DNA of 64,000 bases from Torymus aiolomorphi (taxonomy: Eukaryota > Arthropoda > Insecta > Hymenoptera > Torymidae), in assembly GCA_036365515.1 (NCBI GenBank), contig CM070873.1:28812085-28876084 (forward strand), written 5' to 3'. Below are positions 1 to 12,945 of the stretch, piece after piece; position 1 is the stretch's first letter; each line of letters begins with the position of its first letter. The notes under the pieces are model-generated. The model saw only the letters and a program-made list of their open reading frames with translations, had not been told where the DNA came from and made no database searches. The translations under genes were made by a program, and so were the position numbers.

Positions 1-2408
1 TGGCTTTGGGGGTGGGGATGAAAAAAAGAGCTCAGTCTATATTAATTTGCCGATCGATCGAAAACGCGATTTCGCAACGCATAACGCCAATCGATCTGTA
101 ATCTGCCGTCGCGCAAACATAGTTGTAATAGTATTCAAAATATACTATACTATACTGCAGACCTTCAGTTTTAACGTATTTGAAATTCCGAACGTTCGTA
201 ACGAACGAAATATTAACTTAAAGTTTTCTAATTTTGGTTATAATTCGTCGGGGTGTGATTTCAGTGGTGACTCCAAGAGTGAGAAGTGAAGAGACACAGT
301 TATTATCATTTTTTAAATGTATTAAGTAGGCAAATTCGGGGCTAAATCTGAAAATGGCAAAAATCTTTCGTTCACTATGAACGTTCGAAATTTCAAGTAC
401 CTGTTTTACGCCCCTCCCTCAGCCCGTTTCTCTCGGGGACAGAAATCGCTTAACTAATCGATACCCCAAATCCAAGTATAAAAGGCTGGCACTATACAAC
501 CCCCCTTCAATCCATCAACCCCATCATCGTCAGCCACCAACCCAATATATAATAACACACCCACGACTGCCGAAGCCCCGCGCTGCTTCAGCTCTATACA
601 CGCGCGGGTCTAACAGACCTCTCTCGTCGCATTCCTTCGCTCGACGCATCGGGGGCACGCGCACAAAAGACTGCTACTACTACTCGCTCGCGGAGCCAGG
701 AAGAAGGAGTATAGCGCGCGTGCGTGTGTGCATGCGCCCCGCGGAAAGTAGGTTACGGATCCCCGAGGAGAGGCGGAGGCGGCGCTAGGACAAGCGTGAA
801 TTTGGGCCATGACCAGGTCGAGCGGGGATCGATGTGCGAGGATGGGCACGTGGATGTTGTTTATATATGAGGGGATGTGGATGGGGAGTTTCGAGATTTG
901 CGGGTTGTCTTTGATGTTGGACTAAGAGAAGGGCCGATGGTAAGGTCGAGACGATGAAAATGAAAATTCAATTGGGAGTGTATGTATGTATGTATATTCA
1001 AATGCGGATGTTGGAATGTCAAAGGATTTTGAGAGGGTTTGGTGAATACATTTTCATTTGGTATCGCACACGTAGCGAACTAACTTTGAACTTTGACTAA
1101 CCAATGTATACATATGTATACATATTTTGATACATCAATTTACTGTTTATTTATCGTTACTTTCATACTCTTTGATGCCGTTAAATTTACAATGCCTACT
1201 CATTAATTATTTTATGTATCCATTGTTCTGAAGTTGATGTGGTAAAAAAACTACCATTAATTTGATATAAAACATGCGTAAAACTGTTATTGACTAGCAA
1301 TTCTCCACGTTAAAAGCTTTCCTTTATACTTCAAAGCTCAAACTCGCGCAAATCTGAGCAAATACCCTCTGTTCCCGACGTAATAAGCGGCAACAGCTGT
1401 ATAGTCAACTTACAGGAAGAGACAACAACCGCGTGAAAGAGGCACTTTTTCTTTGTCTTTTCCATCGGCCCCTTTCTTCTCGCGCGTATTACGAAGGTCT
1501 TTGAGATAAAATGAATCTCAGCCGGTTTCCGATTCCGCGCCAACTTCGCCGTGTTTTGGCATGCGTCGTCGGCGCGCACACAACAATGCCTTTGTCTCGC
1601 GCTGGTCTAGCCGCAATTGCGGATATTTTAGTTGCGGGTTAAGGAAATAGCGAGCGACCGTCGATGTCTCGAATTGCGCGAATGAATATAAAAGGATAAA
1701 TTGGAACTTTTTGAAAGTCGTGAAAGTCAACTGTTCTTTTTTCTCGATTTTTCTTTTACAACTTTCGCGAAAAAAAAAAATTCCCTTTAATAACCGAAGC
1801 AAAGTTATTGCGCAAGTTGAGAGACGTGAGCGTGAATTTTGATATTCAGTTGAAAAAATATTGTTATTGAAAGGGAAATCATTGAAGAATTATTCACATC
1901 AACTTCTAAGAACGCTCATTGTATACATCTATATAAACGGACTTTCGACGAATCTCTAGCTTTAACTTTCATTATATTATAAATATTAATAATCTACAGT
2001 AATTGAATATCGTTAGCGCACTGCAGTATAATAATTAGCTCATCCTTTGCGATTGAAACAAACAGTGCACACACTTCTAACGTAAATTGCACTCTGCATC
2101 TCAAGATGCGAATGAAATTAATTAAAACTAGACCCTTGCAATTTAAAATTTAATTAATTAATTAACTATATAATCAACGACCTTTCCCTTTTCCAACATA
2201 AGCATTAAAATCACACCTGCAGAACAAAGTCGCCCTCTTCGCACACCCCCAAGAACGTGCGAAGAGTACATACACCCCCTACTCAACCATTATTTTTTTC
2301 TTTTTTTTTCCCACCCCCCCTCGTTTTATTATTTTTTTTCTCTCCTCAACACACACACACCCACACATGACTAATCATCCCTCTCTCAACTCTTCTTTAT
2401 TTTCGCAG
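1..2408. other. non-coding sequence, probably intron of the UBE2R gene
   Basis: No exon with coding character is visible. The stretch precedes the first visible UBE2R exon, which starts at a splice acceptor, so it is most simply an intron of that gene. A CpG-rich block covers about 540-800. A TATA-like TATAAAAGG sits at 476-484, so an internal promoter is possible but unsupported. The polypyrimidine tract before the acceptor is at about 2290-2408. Confidence 0.5.
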
Positions 2409-2495
2409 GCACACATGAAGTTCCCGCCGGACTACCCGTACAGTCCGCCGAGCATCCGCTTCATGACCAAAGTCTGGCACCCGAACGTGTACGAG
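2409..2495 (+). CDS. UBE2R2: UBE2R exon (first visible)
   Basis: 29 codons in phase 0, between acceptor TTTTCGCAG and donor GTGAGTG. It encodes the E2 core strands with the PDYPYSPP and WHPN motifs. Confidence 0.95.
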
Positions 2496-5400
2496 GTGAG
2501 TGAACGTGTCTCTTTTCCTCTTTCCCCCCCTCTCTCTCTGCACGCGAGAGCGTGCGACAGTTATTGACTTTCAGGCTCGGCGCTCGCTTTTTTCCACCCT
2601 CCCTCGTGCTCTCTTTGTCGCTCTGTCGCTCGGCTGCGCGCTAGCGCGATGCGCCGAAAAGGGCGGCTGCTGCAGGCGTTTGTTTAGGCGTCGCGAGCGC
2701 GCAGTCGTGGAATTAGATTTTGGGAAAGTGGAGAGGGACGAAGGTGAATATCGGCAGACGCGTATGTGGGTGAGAAAATGCGATAACAATGCGGTGACTG
2801 GTTTTTTTGTCTGTAATCGCTGAGGGTTAATTACTTAGGCTTTTGGATTGCAAATGGATAGCTCGAGTTGGTAATTTAATGTCGACCGGCTATAGATGTG
2901 TGTGTGTAATAATAACAGCTTATTGATCAGAAGAGGGCGAAACTTTTTTCTAACATTAGTACACGGTAGGTTGGTTTATTTATGGAAACGTCGCGTAGGA
3001 ATGGGTAACTATATATACATACGTTAAAATATAACGAACGATTTCTTTTTAGAAAACAAGCGGTGGTCGGGAGGAGGAATACATAAAACGAATGTCGAAT
3101 GCTTAAGTCGGAGGATAATGACTCGAATGTTTATATATATACACGCTATATAGGCATGATACTCCTTATCGACTATATATAGTAATTTTTATTTAATCTC
3201 TCGTCGTATATCAAGCGCGCGCGCAGCCGAGGCATATTTTCTTGGGAAAACGCGCAAGGTAATGTGTGTCGATACAGATCTGAAAGTATTAGAAAGTTCG
3301 TTTGGTTAATATTCGTTTGTTACCTAAGCTTTTTTTTCTTTTATAATACGCGCTAACAGATGCAATCAGGAGAGCTTAGATTAGTGCGTATATAAAAGCG
3401 CGCGCGCACGCGTGTTACGTAAACAGAACGAAGATCGATCCCTGAACTGGGTGAAAAAGAGAAGAAGTCTTCTATAAGAGTAAAAATCCATATAAGGTAT
3501 TATACGCGGCTACACTCGGAAATTGCCGCGATGCTAAATGGACGAAGGGAGAGATAAGTTTATATAGGCAGTCGGGCATTGATTTTCAATTGACTCGTGC
3601 GTTGTTGTTGTTGTTGTCACACTGATGCTGATGGCACGCAACTGCCTCGATTTTCTCGAATTCAACGTTCTTTTTCCATTACCTGGTCACTGAAGGCACA
3701 GAAATTTTCAACCGGATCCCAATACTCGTTCGCGGTATCGATTGTAAACAAGAAACCGATACGTATATATATACTTTTACATTACTTTCATTCCAGCTCT
3801 CTCTCTCTCTCTCTCTCTTTCTCGTGCGTTATACATCATGGACACTCTCCGCGTCACGCACCTCTCCCCCGCCATATATGTATATACGCATAACACTTTA
3901 TCACTCACAAGTGCGTAAACGTGTATATATATATATATATATATCCATTCGCGTGCAGGCCACGTGCGCCCGGTTTACCTTGGCTCACGTGCGATTTCGG
4001 CGCGCTATATGCATTTTTGCCCGGAAGTCGCGGGAGAGTAGCTTATCGATCGCCGCGCGGTGTGTTCTCTCATGGGAGAGAGAGAGGGTCGATGTTTGTA
4101 TGTGTGTGTGCGCATTAGCGTGAACATTTGACGACGAGAGACGGACACGCGCGAGCGCGTATATATTTTCGAACGAGATGAATGGTTTATTACGGGGGCG
4201 GTTATATCGGGACGGCGATTAGCGAGTTGTGTGTATGTATATATATATATATATAGGTTAACGAGCGCAGGTGTGTATTGGGGTGTAGAAGATTCAATTT
4301 TAGATCGGAGCGGGTTTCGGCTGCTTTGTTTATAACATAATACAACGCAACGTTAACGGAAATCATTAGTTGATGGCCGGATATATCCCTGCCTGCTGCG
4401 ATAAGAAACTTCTCATCTCTCAGCAGGTTTAAAACTGCTCTGAGGAGGCATCTCCTTGATCTTGACTAACCACCCGCGAAATGCTTAATATGTGAATACA
4501 TTTATGTATCGTCCCATATACAAGGTTTTATATTATATGTATGAATGTATTTATTAGCGCGAGTGGTGAGAGTGAATGCGAGATGTTTGTACACATATGT
4601 TTGTTTACCTATTGTTAGTACATGGCTTTAATAACGCTCTGATAACTTCAGTGATATAGATAATGTAATTAACAGGTTTAGTTATACATGTATTCTAGTC
4701 AATCTAATTTCTAGTCATTTTAAATTATTTTACTCTATTATTTGTGATTAGTCATTGATTCCTATTGTATTTCAAATAAAACCGTTTTATATTAAGACGT
4801 TGTATTGAGGTAATTTAAAAAACTATAAGATTGTTAAATTATAAATGTCTTATAACTATCGTTTAAGTTTGTTAACTACTTTTTACAATAACTGAAATAC
4901 TAATATACTAATATTAATATATAGGTGTAACGGAAATCTGAAAGATTTAATTAGCTTAAATTCCTAAACTTTTCAATAACCACGTTACAGCAACCTCCCA
5001 CCCTATACACATGCGCAGGACTGAAAAAATCCGAGCAAAAAAGACCTTACAAACGCCACCGCCGCGCACTGCAGCTGTTTCCGATCGATCGCTCGCTCAA
5101 GCTACTACAGCCGCATCGCGAAAACACACACCCGTACACGCGGTTTTCCTCCCTTATATGTAAGATTCACTTGCTTCGATACTACATATACGCGGCCATT
5201 TAAATTTCAAAACGCTGCTGCTGGGACGATCCGCAATCGGCGACCTGAAAATTTTCGCTTGCGTTTACTTTTGCGCAATGCGCGCGTGTGTACATGTAGA
5301 GGAGAGCGAGCGCCGACGACTGGCTGACTAGTTGATAGGCGGCTTTTTCTTGGTTGGTCAATTGATACGGAAGTCGGTGGTAATTGATGAACACTGAGTT

Positions 5401-8400
5401 GAGGCGCCTTTTTTATCGGGAGATATATGGAAATGCGAGTGTTGAGAAGCGGTAATGATGCGCGTTGGCTTGTACATGAAAAATCAATTTGGTTTTCAGA
5501 AGCGCAGGAATTCGTTGTCGCACTGGTTCATTGAAACGATTCCGTAGTCGACCTTTTTTTTGACGAACTGTACGTGTATATACACGTCATTGTAAAAGTG
5601 TATCAAACAATGCTCTTCTTACACTGAGAGAAAAAGGTTTGGAATAAGTCTGATAAAGTTATATCACAGGCTAAAAACCCAAACAATTACCATACGTACT
5701 TTACATTAAATTTTACAATACTTTTAGTCAATTTTTCAGTATTTTTAGCCAAATTTCTTGTGAAGTATGGCAATCTTTTGGATTTTTACAGTCTCTGGTG
5801 CAGCTTTACCAGAAAGTATAGTAATTTTTACAAATTAATAATTTTTACTATTAAACTTTTTTCTCAGTTATATACATGCATATTACACTCTCCATGAATT
5901 CGAAAGATTGATTTTACAATTTTAATAAAAAAAATTGCCGCATTCCGTAAATTCCCACTGGTTCGTCGATATTTCCTCAATACTATATACCCTCTACCAC
6001 GCGAAATCTATCGACAAACCCACTTGGATGTACAACTCAGCACAACAGTTACTCGATCATTTTTTTTCTCAAAATCCTTACACCTTTCTCCTCACCTCTT
6101 CCACCTACATTCCTATCCTCCACCTCCTCAAAAAAAAAGAACCGCACGCGGCGCATTGTCTCGCCGGGCCGCGAACTTTTCCTCCTCGCGTATACATACA
6201 CCGTTGTTTGACGAAACCCGTACACGTCTGTGTCCGCATATGTATATATACATGAGTCAGTCGCACCACCACCTCCTCTTTCTCGGATAAACGCCGTTAT
6301 ACGTGCGCGCGGATCGGGAAACGGCCTTGACGCGGTTCTATCTCCGCATCCTTATACACCGCGCTTGCGGCAGCCGGCGATCGATAAACAACGAGTCCGA
6401 AGTGACGAAATCTCGCGGGCATCACTTATCGTTGATTTCCCGGCTAAAGTTTATATATTCTTTATTTTATAATATAATATCGATCGGTTACGTATAGAAA
6501 CTTTTTGCATCGTCACGACTCGATCGCTAATCGCATCACGCGAGACGAAAGAAAGAAAAAAAAGACGACGCGCGAGAATCCGAAAAAAAGAGCGCGTTTA
6601 ATTCCAATCGGCTTGATTTCTACCCGTATATACAAAGTATGAAAATTTTTCCTCGCAGCTTGACGCACACACACACCCACCTGCGCATGTACACGTCCGC
6701 TCGGTTTCTTTATATACCCGCTTCCTGCTTGGCAGCAGCTGATTTTGGCAGCGCGTGTACGTACGCACTCGCTCACTCATGCGCACGCGGAGATAGATAA
6801 CGTACACGCGCGTGATAAAGACTGGCGCGCAAGGGAGGCCGTTTACCTCGTCATTCTCTACTACAGGTATATATTTTCGGAACCGCGGAAAGCGACTATG
6901 AGAGCCGCGTGGTATGTGCTGTGGTGTACATAGTAGGCGCGAGCGAGCGCGCGGAGGTGTCGCCTTGTCCCACTTTTCCGACGCGCGACCGTGTCATCTC
7001 TCTCTCCCTTCTACACACACATATTACATATCTATATAAAATGTATACATGTTTGTTGCAGAACGGCGACCTGTGCATATCCATCCTCCATCCGCCCGTG
7101 GACGACCCGCAGAGTGGCGAGCTGCCCTGCGAGAGGTGGAACCCGACGCAGAATGTCAGGTGAGTCTCTCTTTCTCTCTCTCGCGCGCAAGCGGCGGTTC
7201 TGACATCCACAGCTGCTGCTGTTGATGTTAGACCTTGAGGAGAAGAGAGCGCTCGAAGCGCCCAGAAGGATTCTGCGCGCGTACAGGCTGTGCCAAGAGT
7301 TTGGCTCATGGCTGTAGATGTTTGTTGAGGAGGGGAAGATGCGGGGTAAAATGACTGTGTGCATATGTGTACATATATGTTAAATTTAGTAGGCATGTGT
7401 GGGTGTGTGTATGTGGTTGGAAAAGCGGATGATTAAGCGGGATCGCCCGTGGAGTCACTACTGAGAATAGCGCGGTAGATCGGCGCGCTGCGATTCGTAG
7501 ATTGTTGAGACGGTGTATATACTTATGGGGTTACGGTTATTGTGTAATTTCTTTTATTTATTTTTTATTCTCGTTCGTAGCTGTTGATTTAGTATATAAG
7601 CGACTGCGCGCAATTTCGCGATTAAAAATAAAAATTCGGTGTATACAGAGATAATCTGCAACTGTGCCGGTTATTTCCAAAACTTGTATTCATCACATTC
7701 GTTATTTATTTATTCATTGTTTCGTCAATAATTTATTGCCTTAGTCACAGAGCAGAGGCACGGAACTGAAATATCAGCACCAATGATTCACTTTACGCGT
7801 AAACTGTATATTTCCGATCGATGCTCATTATCAGTCGACTTTTTTTTTTTGTTAAACGAAAAATCAATCCTCAGCAGTGTGTCGTGTGCCCACACGTATA
7901 TATGTGTGCATCGTGTAATACGCGTACTATACGTATTTGCAAGCGAAACATTGATTCTGAGTCATTATTATTTTATTCTACAACGCGAAATCCGGCATAG
8001 TTGAAAAGAGGCGATGTTTCCTCGAAACAAAATGTTAACGAACTCACATATTCTACACGGAGAGAAATTTTGTAGTGAAAATTACAAATATTCGAGGCAA
8101 AATTACCAGTTTCTATGGTAATGGATGGATAGACTGACAATTTCAAACTTTTTACCAAAGTGCCTTGGTAAAATTTTTTTTTAGTTAATTTAAATTAAAA
8201 AAATTAACTTTTTTTATCCATATTGATGGATATATAGTATTTTAATATAGAAATAGAAACAGAAACAAGGATGAAAAAACATTAAACTGAAAAAAAATTT
8301 TTACGGAAGCGTGATTCGATCCGACGATCTTTGGGTTGAGAGTCCGACGTTCTACCGACTGCGCCACGGAAGCTGTTACCAACAGTCATTTGAATCGCCG

Positions 8401-11143
8401 TTATTACTTACTGAAAATATGTGTATTGTTTTCATTTTAACGTCGCGCACGCCTCTAGTATCAATCTTTTGAAACACAATAATGCGCAGTGCGCATGCGC
8501 GAATACACAAATACCAGGTTATTTGGCAAAATTTATCAGTTTTCTTAGTAAAAATTCTTAGGTTACCCTGTAAAAATGACTAGATCTCAATTTTTACCAG
8601 TGTGTCTGGTAATTTTTATTCCGATAATTTGGTATTTTTTTTAAGTGGTTATGGTAGTTTTTCCTGGGAAACTTATAAATTGTATTAGAAACCTGGGAAT
8701 ATCACGGCTTTTGACAGTCTATCCATGCGCTACCAAGGCACCTTGGTAATTTTTACTCTAAAATTTCTCTCCGTATAGGGAAGAAAAATATGACACGTCG
8801 TTGAACTAATGATATTTTTAACGCGCGGTTAAGCGTAATCGGTGCTTACGGGAAAGCGTGAAAAATTCAAGATTCATGCAGAAACTGTATATCAGAAATA
8901 GACTGACAAAAGCATATATTCTGAATAACGAACTTGAACCGGTGTGTGCGAGGCGAAAATACACTGTCAGCGGAGAGTGCTATCTCTTTCTCTTCGCGCT
9001 CGCACCCGAAGCGCCGCCAATAATAAACATTTTGAATTTTTTAGCATAGTTCAGTGACAGAGTGTATATGCGTGTGTGTGTGTGTGTGTAAGAGAGAACA
9101 GAGAAAGACGGCGCGTGTTGTTTTTGTCAAGCATGTGCGTGTAGGCTAAAACCGGCGTCACGATTAACTTTTTGTTCTCTGCACTTTCAAGACGGAGAAA
9201 GAAAGGTTCCCAGCGCGCGCGCACTTATCAATACACACACATGCGCGATATCGGAAATTACAGTGCGGTATAGAAAGGGGGGATTATTTCTTTTTGTGTT
9301 ATCCGCGAGGTTATTGATACAAGCCTTTCCTTTCTTTTTATTCGTTCTCTGAACGTGTAGAACGATTCTGCTGTCGGTGATCTCGCTGTTGAACGAGCCC
9401 AACACCTACAGTCCGGCCAACGTGGACGCATCCGTGATGTACAGGCGCTGGCGCGACTCCAAGGGTCGGGACAAGGAGTATGAGAATATCATCAGGTGAG
9501 TGGGGGAGAAAGAGAAAGAGGAGGAGAAGGGGAAAAACGAGGGAGACGCGGTTGCGGGTTTTCGATCGGAAGACAACAAGATGTTTGTGTGATGATATAT
9601 ATATATTACATGCTGTACACATGTGACTTTTCGCGCGCAGTTTCTGTGATCGGTGGCGGTACGTGAGATGCGGCTCGGTTGTGTTGTAACTTACATAAAC
9701 TAAGCGACCGGGGGACATTGAAATTATAGAAGTATACTTGTTATATACGATGTTTTGGTATTTTTTTTTTTTTTTTTTTTAATTTTTGTGATGGGTATAA
9801 AACGTATTACGGAGTTTGTTAAAATCTTTGACTGATTTATACTGAAGTTTAATTTCCGTCAGTTTGCATATACTTTGCATACCGCGGTAATTTCTCATAC
9901 TTTTTTTGTACGCTTCAGTGTCAATTAGCGAGTTACGTTAGAGAATATATTGAATATCAATCGCGATTTCCGTGCTCGCAATGATGTAACGATTTTAGAA
10001 TCAATACGAAATACAAGGTCGAAATTACAATCTCAAAGATCCTCCATTGCCTACTAACTACTCTACTGACCCAGTTACCGAATCATCTCTATAAAATTCA
10101 TATCCACCGACCAAAATCGACATCAGCCACTCGACACACAGCCTTATTAAAAAAACAAATTACATCGCACGTTGTGTGTTATGTCAGCTGGCACGCCGCG
10201 CGCGTATTATCCTGTCCTTCGTTATAGGCGCTTATAGAAATCGCGGGCATTCTTCTTCGCGGCCGGCAAGGACTTTCGTCTTCGCGCGACACGAATTCAA
10301 TTACACATATACAAGAGAGCTCGCCGCACGTCAAGGGTATGACAATAGTTCTATTTGCTTTAATGTAATATAACATCGCGCGCGCGCGCGCGCGCGCGCG
10401 CGGACCTAGTTTTTAACCGAATGGGAGTGTGGCGCGCTCTCTCTCTTTCTGTGTTGATGCGTCTTTTTAGGACGACCCGGTTAAGCTCGCGTTTTATCCG
10501 GTGCGGAGAGCCGCCGGCGGCCCCTTTCAGACGGGAAATTTTTTAAGTAATTGGACGATGACCTGTGCTATCTTTTTTGTGTCTACGAATTGAGGAGAGG
10601 AGAAATTTACCGTTCTGATCGGCGCCTGAAGCTGTTGCTATACATTATAATCGTTAAGAAAAAATAATATACGTGAAAATTTTATAAACGTGTGTATTAT
10701 CCTGGACTAAACTCACAAGTTTGAAAAGTATAAACATTTGGAAAAGAATTACACAATGGTTTGAAATTTAGTACGAAAAGTATACTGAAATATTTACAAA
10801 AACTCTAAACAATAGTAGTGATAAATTGCAATGCGCGAAAAAAACGTTTTCAGAAAAAAAAAACACCTGGGTAAAACAAATCCAAACTAAAATTCATAAT
10901 TGCAGGAAGCAGGCCCAGGCGGCGAAGGTCGAGGCCGAGAAGGAGGGCATCGTGGTGCCAGTGACCCTCGAGGACTACTGCATCAAGACGCGGGCGAGGC
11001 CAGCCGAGCAGCAGCTCGACATGACCGACTTCTACGACGACGAGTACGAGCTCGACGACGACGACGACGAGGACGAGGACGAGGAGCACCTGAGCGCGAG
11101 CGATTACGAGGACGGCGACGACAGCGGCAACGGCGAGTCGTGA
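2409..11143 (+). CDS. UBE2R2: ubiquitin-conjugating enzyme E2 R (Cdc34 family), 3' part, four exons
   Basis: Cdc34/UBE2R enzymes take ubiquitin from E1 on a catalytic cysteine and, with SCF cullin-RING ligases, build Lys48-linked chains in cytosol and nucleus. Exons 2409-2495, 7062-7159, 9361-9495 and 10906-11143 join in frame to give 185 residues; about 50 N-terminal residues must be encoded before the window. Exon 1 has the E2 core ([14 protein letters not shown], then KVWHPNVYE). Exon 2 has the catalytic cysteine in [11 protein letters not shown] and the Cdc34-specific acidic insertion DDPQSGELP. Exon 3 carries the [18 protein letters not shown] helix region. Exon 4 ends in an Asp/Glu-rich tail, as Cdc34 tails do when they bind the basic canyon of cullins. 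All junctions are GT-AG and phases match (0, 2, 2). The introns (4.6, 2.2 and 1.4 kb) hold foldback repeats. The choice between UBE2R1-like and UBE2R2-like is not meaningful for an insect single-copy gene. Confidence 0.95.
2496..7061 (+). other. UBE2R intron, 4.6 kb
   Basis: Donor is GTGAGT and acceptor is TTTGTTGCAG. No coding exon is seen inside. It contains CT and TA microsatellites (about 3797-3820 and 3922-3942), CpG-rich blocks (3.8-4.3 kb and 6.1-7.0 kb), an AT-rich middle and the foldback element at 5620-5870. Confidence 0.85.
5620..5870. mobile_element. foldback MITE, ACACTGAGAGAAA ends
   Basis: The left end ACACTGAGAGAAAAAG is the approximate reverse complement of the right end CTTTTTTCTCAGTTA. 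The body is AT-rich and has no ORF. The ends resemble those at 8055, 44778, 50204 and 60874. Confidence 0.6.
7062..7159 (+). CDS. UBE2R2: UBE2R exon with catalytic cysteine
   Basis: 98 nt, 32 codons plus two bases; donor GTGAGT. Encodes the catalytic GDLCISIL segment and the Cdc34 acidic insertion. The split Arg codon is completed by the next exon. Confidence 0.95.
8055..8775. mobile_element. foldback element with internal tRNA-like sequence
   Basis: Terminal inverted repeats are ACACGGAGAGAAATTTTGTA at the left and the complement of AAATTTCTCTCCGTAT at the right. Subterminal blocks also pair (ACCAAAGTGCCTTGGTAAAA near 8153; CCAAGGCACCTTGGTAA near 8733). There is no ORF. The tRNA-like core lies at 8303-8373. 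Confidence 0.7.
8303..8373 (-). pseudogene. tRNA-like sequence (tRNA-derived, disrupted)
   Basis: On the minus strand an A-box-like TGGCGCAGTCGGTAGA follows GCTTCCG, and a B-box-like GATCGAATC lies near the 3' end at tRNA-like spacing (about 71 nt). The anticodon loop reads CTCTCAA, which would place CTC (Glu) in the anticodon. The anticodon and T stems contain mismatches. The 3' end repeats GCTTCCG directly instead of complementing it, so a cloverleaf acceptor cannot form. It is probably a SINE-like or decayed tRNA captured by the surrounding foldback element. Confidence 0.55.
9361..9495 (+). CDS. UBE2R2: UBE2R exon ([17 protein letters not shown])
   Basis: 135 nt, entering and leaving in phase 2; donor GTGAGT. 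Encodes the E2 C-terminal helices, ending at KEYENIIR. Confidence 0.95.
9496..10905 (+). other. UBE2R intron, 1.4 kb
   Basis: Donor GTGAGT, acceptor AATTGCAG. Contains a T-run near 9762-9780 and a CG dinucleotide run at about 10377-10401. No exon is seen. Confidence 0.85.
10377..10401. repeat. (CG)n microsatellite
   Basis: About 12 consecutive CG units inside the UBE2R intron. Pure CG runs like this imply little CpG depletion in the genome. Confidence 0.9.
10906..11143 (+). CDS. UBE2R2: UBE2R terminal exon with acidic tail
   Basis: 78 codons plus a completed Arg, ending in TGA at 11141-11143. Encodes [15 protein letters not shown], the [11 protein letters not shown] segment and a C-terminal tail dominated by Asp and Glu, including a run of five Asp. 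Confidence 0.95.
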
Positions 11144-12945
11144 TCCATCTCCTAAGCGTCCTCTCTAACTCACTCACTCTCTCACCTCTCGTCCACATCA
11201 CCACACTTCCTCTCTCCAAACACCTTCACCGACCCTTCCATCACAGCCTCCTCGTTCCTGCAGCGTGCGCTCGCCCGCGCGCGGCTCAATATCACAATTC
11301 GCAACAAGGTGTGGTCGTGTGTGGTCGAGACGCCGAGGAGAGATGAAACAAGATGAAGATGAATGAAATAATAATAATAAATTAAGATGATGAAGAAATA
11401 ACACAACAATATACACACACTTACACACGAATACACGAGAACACACTCACGCAGTGCTGCTTTCTTTCCGCGTTCGTATTATATGAAAAAATTATATACT
11501 TTGTTTCCGTATATGCGTTATAAAATTAATCGAGACTCGCGCCAAAGCTTGCCAGTCGGACGCCACGTGTGTATCCACGATGACTATGTATACACCCTCC
11601 ATGCGTACACCCCTGGGGTGTCTTCTAGGTTCTCTCATCATCCCCTGTAATTTTTGTTCAGTTGTGTTTATTATCTTTTTTTTAACCTTTTCCGTCTCGA
11701 GTGTGTGCGTTCGACTGGTAAGTTCGCGTTGACGGTATGTATATCATACAGTACATTTCAAAATTTGATGACAAAGCGAAGCTGGGCCGCTATATGAAGG
11801 ATCGATGCATTGTCGCGCGTGGCGGCGTGCCGCAATGAGTTATATTATATATATAGAAAATGTATGCTTAAAAGAGAGAGAGAGGGAGGATGGACGAATC
11901 AAATATTCAGCGCCGCGCGAGCGAGCGAGGTCTATCTCTATCTCTCGCTCTCTTGGCGCTAGGTAAGGCAAGACAAAAGAGACGAGAAGATGTAGAAGAT
12001 AATGATGATGATAGTGGTGGTGGTGAATAAAACCACCGATTCCACTCCTTTCGCGCTTCGTATAAGCGAGGAGGAAGACGAGGGAGAGAGGAATGGAGAA
12101 GTAGAGCTCGACGCGATAGGGATGATTAATAATTATCACGACGAGCTTCTTTACTCATGTATACAGACAGACACACACACTTGTGATTTATCCCCACACA
12201 CACAGCCGTACACCGAGAAGAGTAATACACTGTAGAGACATCGTCATGGTGACTTTTGTGATACGGTACTTCTGCATAGGGGAAAAGAGGCGTCCTCGGT
12301 TTCGAGCTTAACTTTCCGCACACACCAGCATCGAAGATGAGCTTCTTGACCTCCTCCGTTCCTCCCTCTCTCTCTATCTCACTCGCTACTCTCACTCCTG
12401 CAACGAGAGCGCGTTGACATATAGTTTCTAGACGAATTATCGACAATTCTCCGTCTCGTAATCTCCGCTATTTTTCCATCGCTTCACACTCACGAAAACT
12501 ACTCGGTTTACCCCTCCCTTACTTACCACCTATCCAGTCTCCCATGTATCTCTCGACCCTTTTCCCGAATCCTATTTCCTCTCTTTCTCTATCTTTCACC
12601 ATTAATATTTACTGTATTAAGTACGTCTACTTTGTAGCGGTATCGAATATATCTATGTATTCCCGATATTCTACGTGCATTACGTTGCGTCAGCGCAAAC
12701 GTTAGTTTAGCTCGTAATTTTGCAAAAAAAAAAAAAAGAAAGAAAGAAATAAAGATAATGAAAAAAGATCTCTCAGCATCGAGTAATCGTCTTTTGCGAG
12801 AATTAAAACCTCTTTTCGTATAACCGATGAAGCAGGATTTAAAATGAATACAAAAAAAAATAATAAATAAAGGCGTTGATCGATGAATTATATTTAGTAT
12901 GATTTGTATGACTTTTGATTGTAAATATATTGTGCGTTAAATAAA
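11144..12945 (+). other. probable UBE2R 3' UTR and poly(A) signals
   Basis: The sequence after the stop has no long ORF and is CT- and GA-rich. Candidate AATAAA signals occur at 12862-12867, 12866-12871 and 12940-12945. Which of them ends the transcript cannot be told from sequence. Confidence 0.5.

Larger units (their letters stand above)
7160..9360 (+). other. UBE2R intron, 2.2 kb
   Basis: Donor GTGAGT, acceptor GAACGTGTAG. It holds the 0.7-kb foldback element at 8055-8775 with a tRNA-like core, and a TG repeat near 9070-9090. No coding exon is seen. Confidence 0.85.

Noticed and set aside
6896..7396. 166-aa ORF on the minus strand
   Set aside because: Antisense to the UBE2R catalytic exon and its intron; shadow ORF.
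8303..8373. Functional tRNA-Glu (CTC)
   Set aside because: The 5' and 3' acceptor strands are direct repeats instead of complements, and two stems have mismatches, so a functional cloverleaf cannot form.
10900..11346. Alternative frame through the UBE2R terminal exon, Arg-rich
   Set aside because: The acidic frame continues the conserved Cdc34 sequence from the previous exon; the Arg-rich frame is a shadow.
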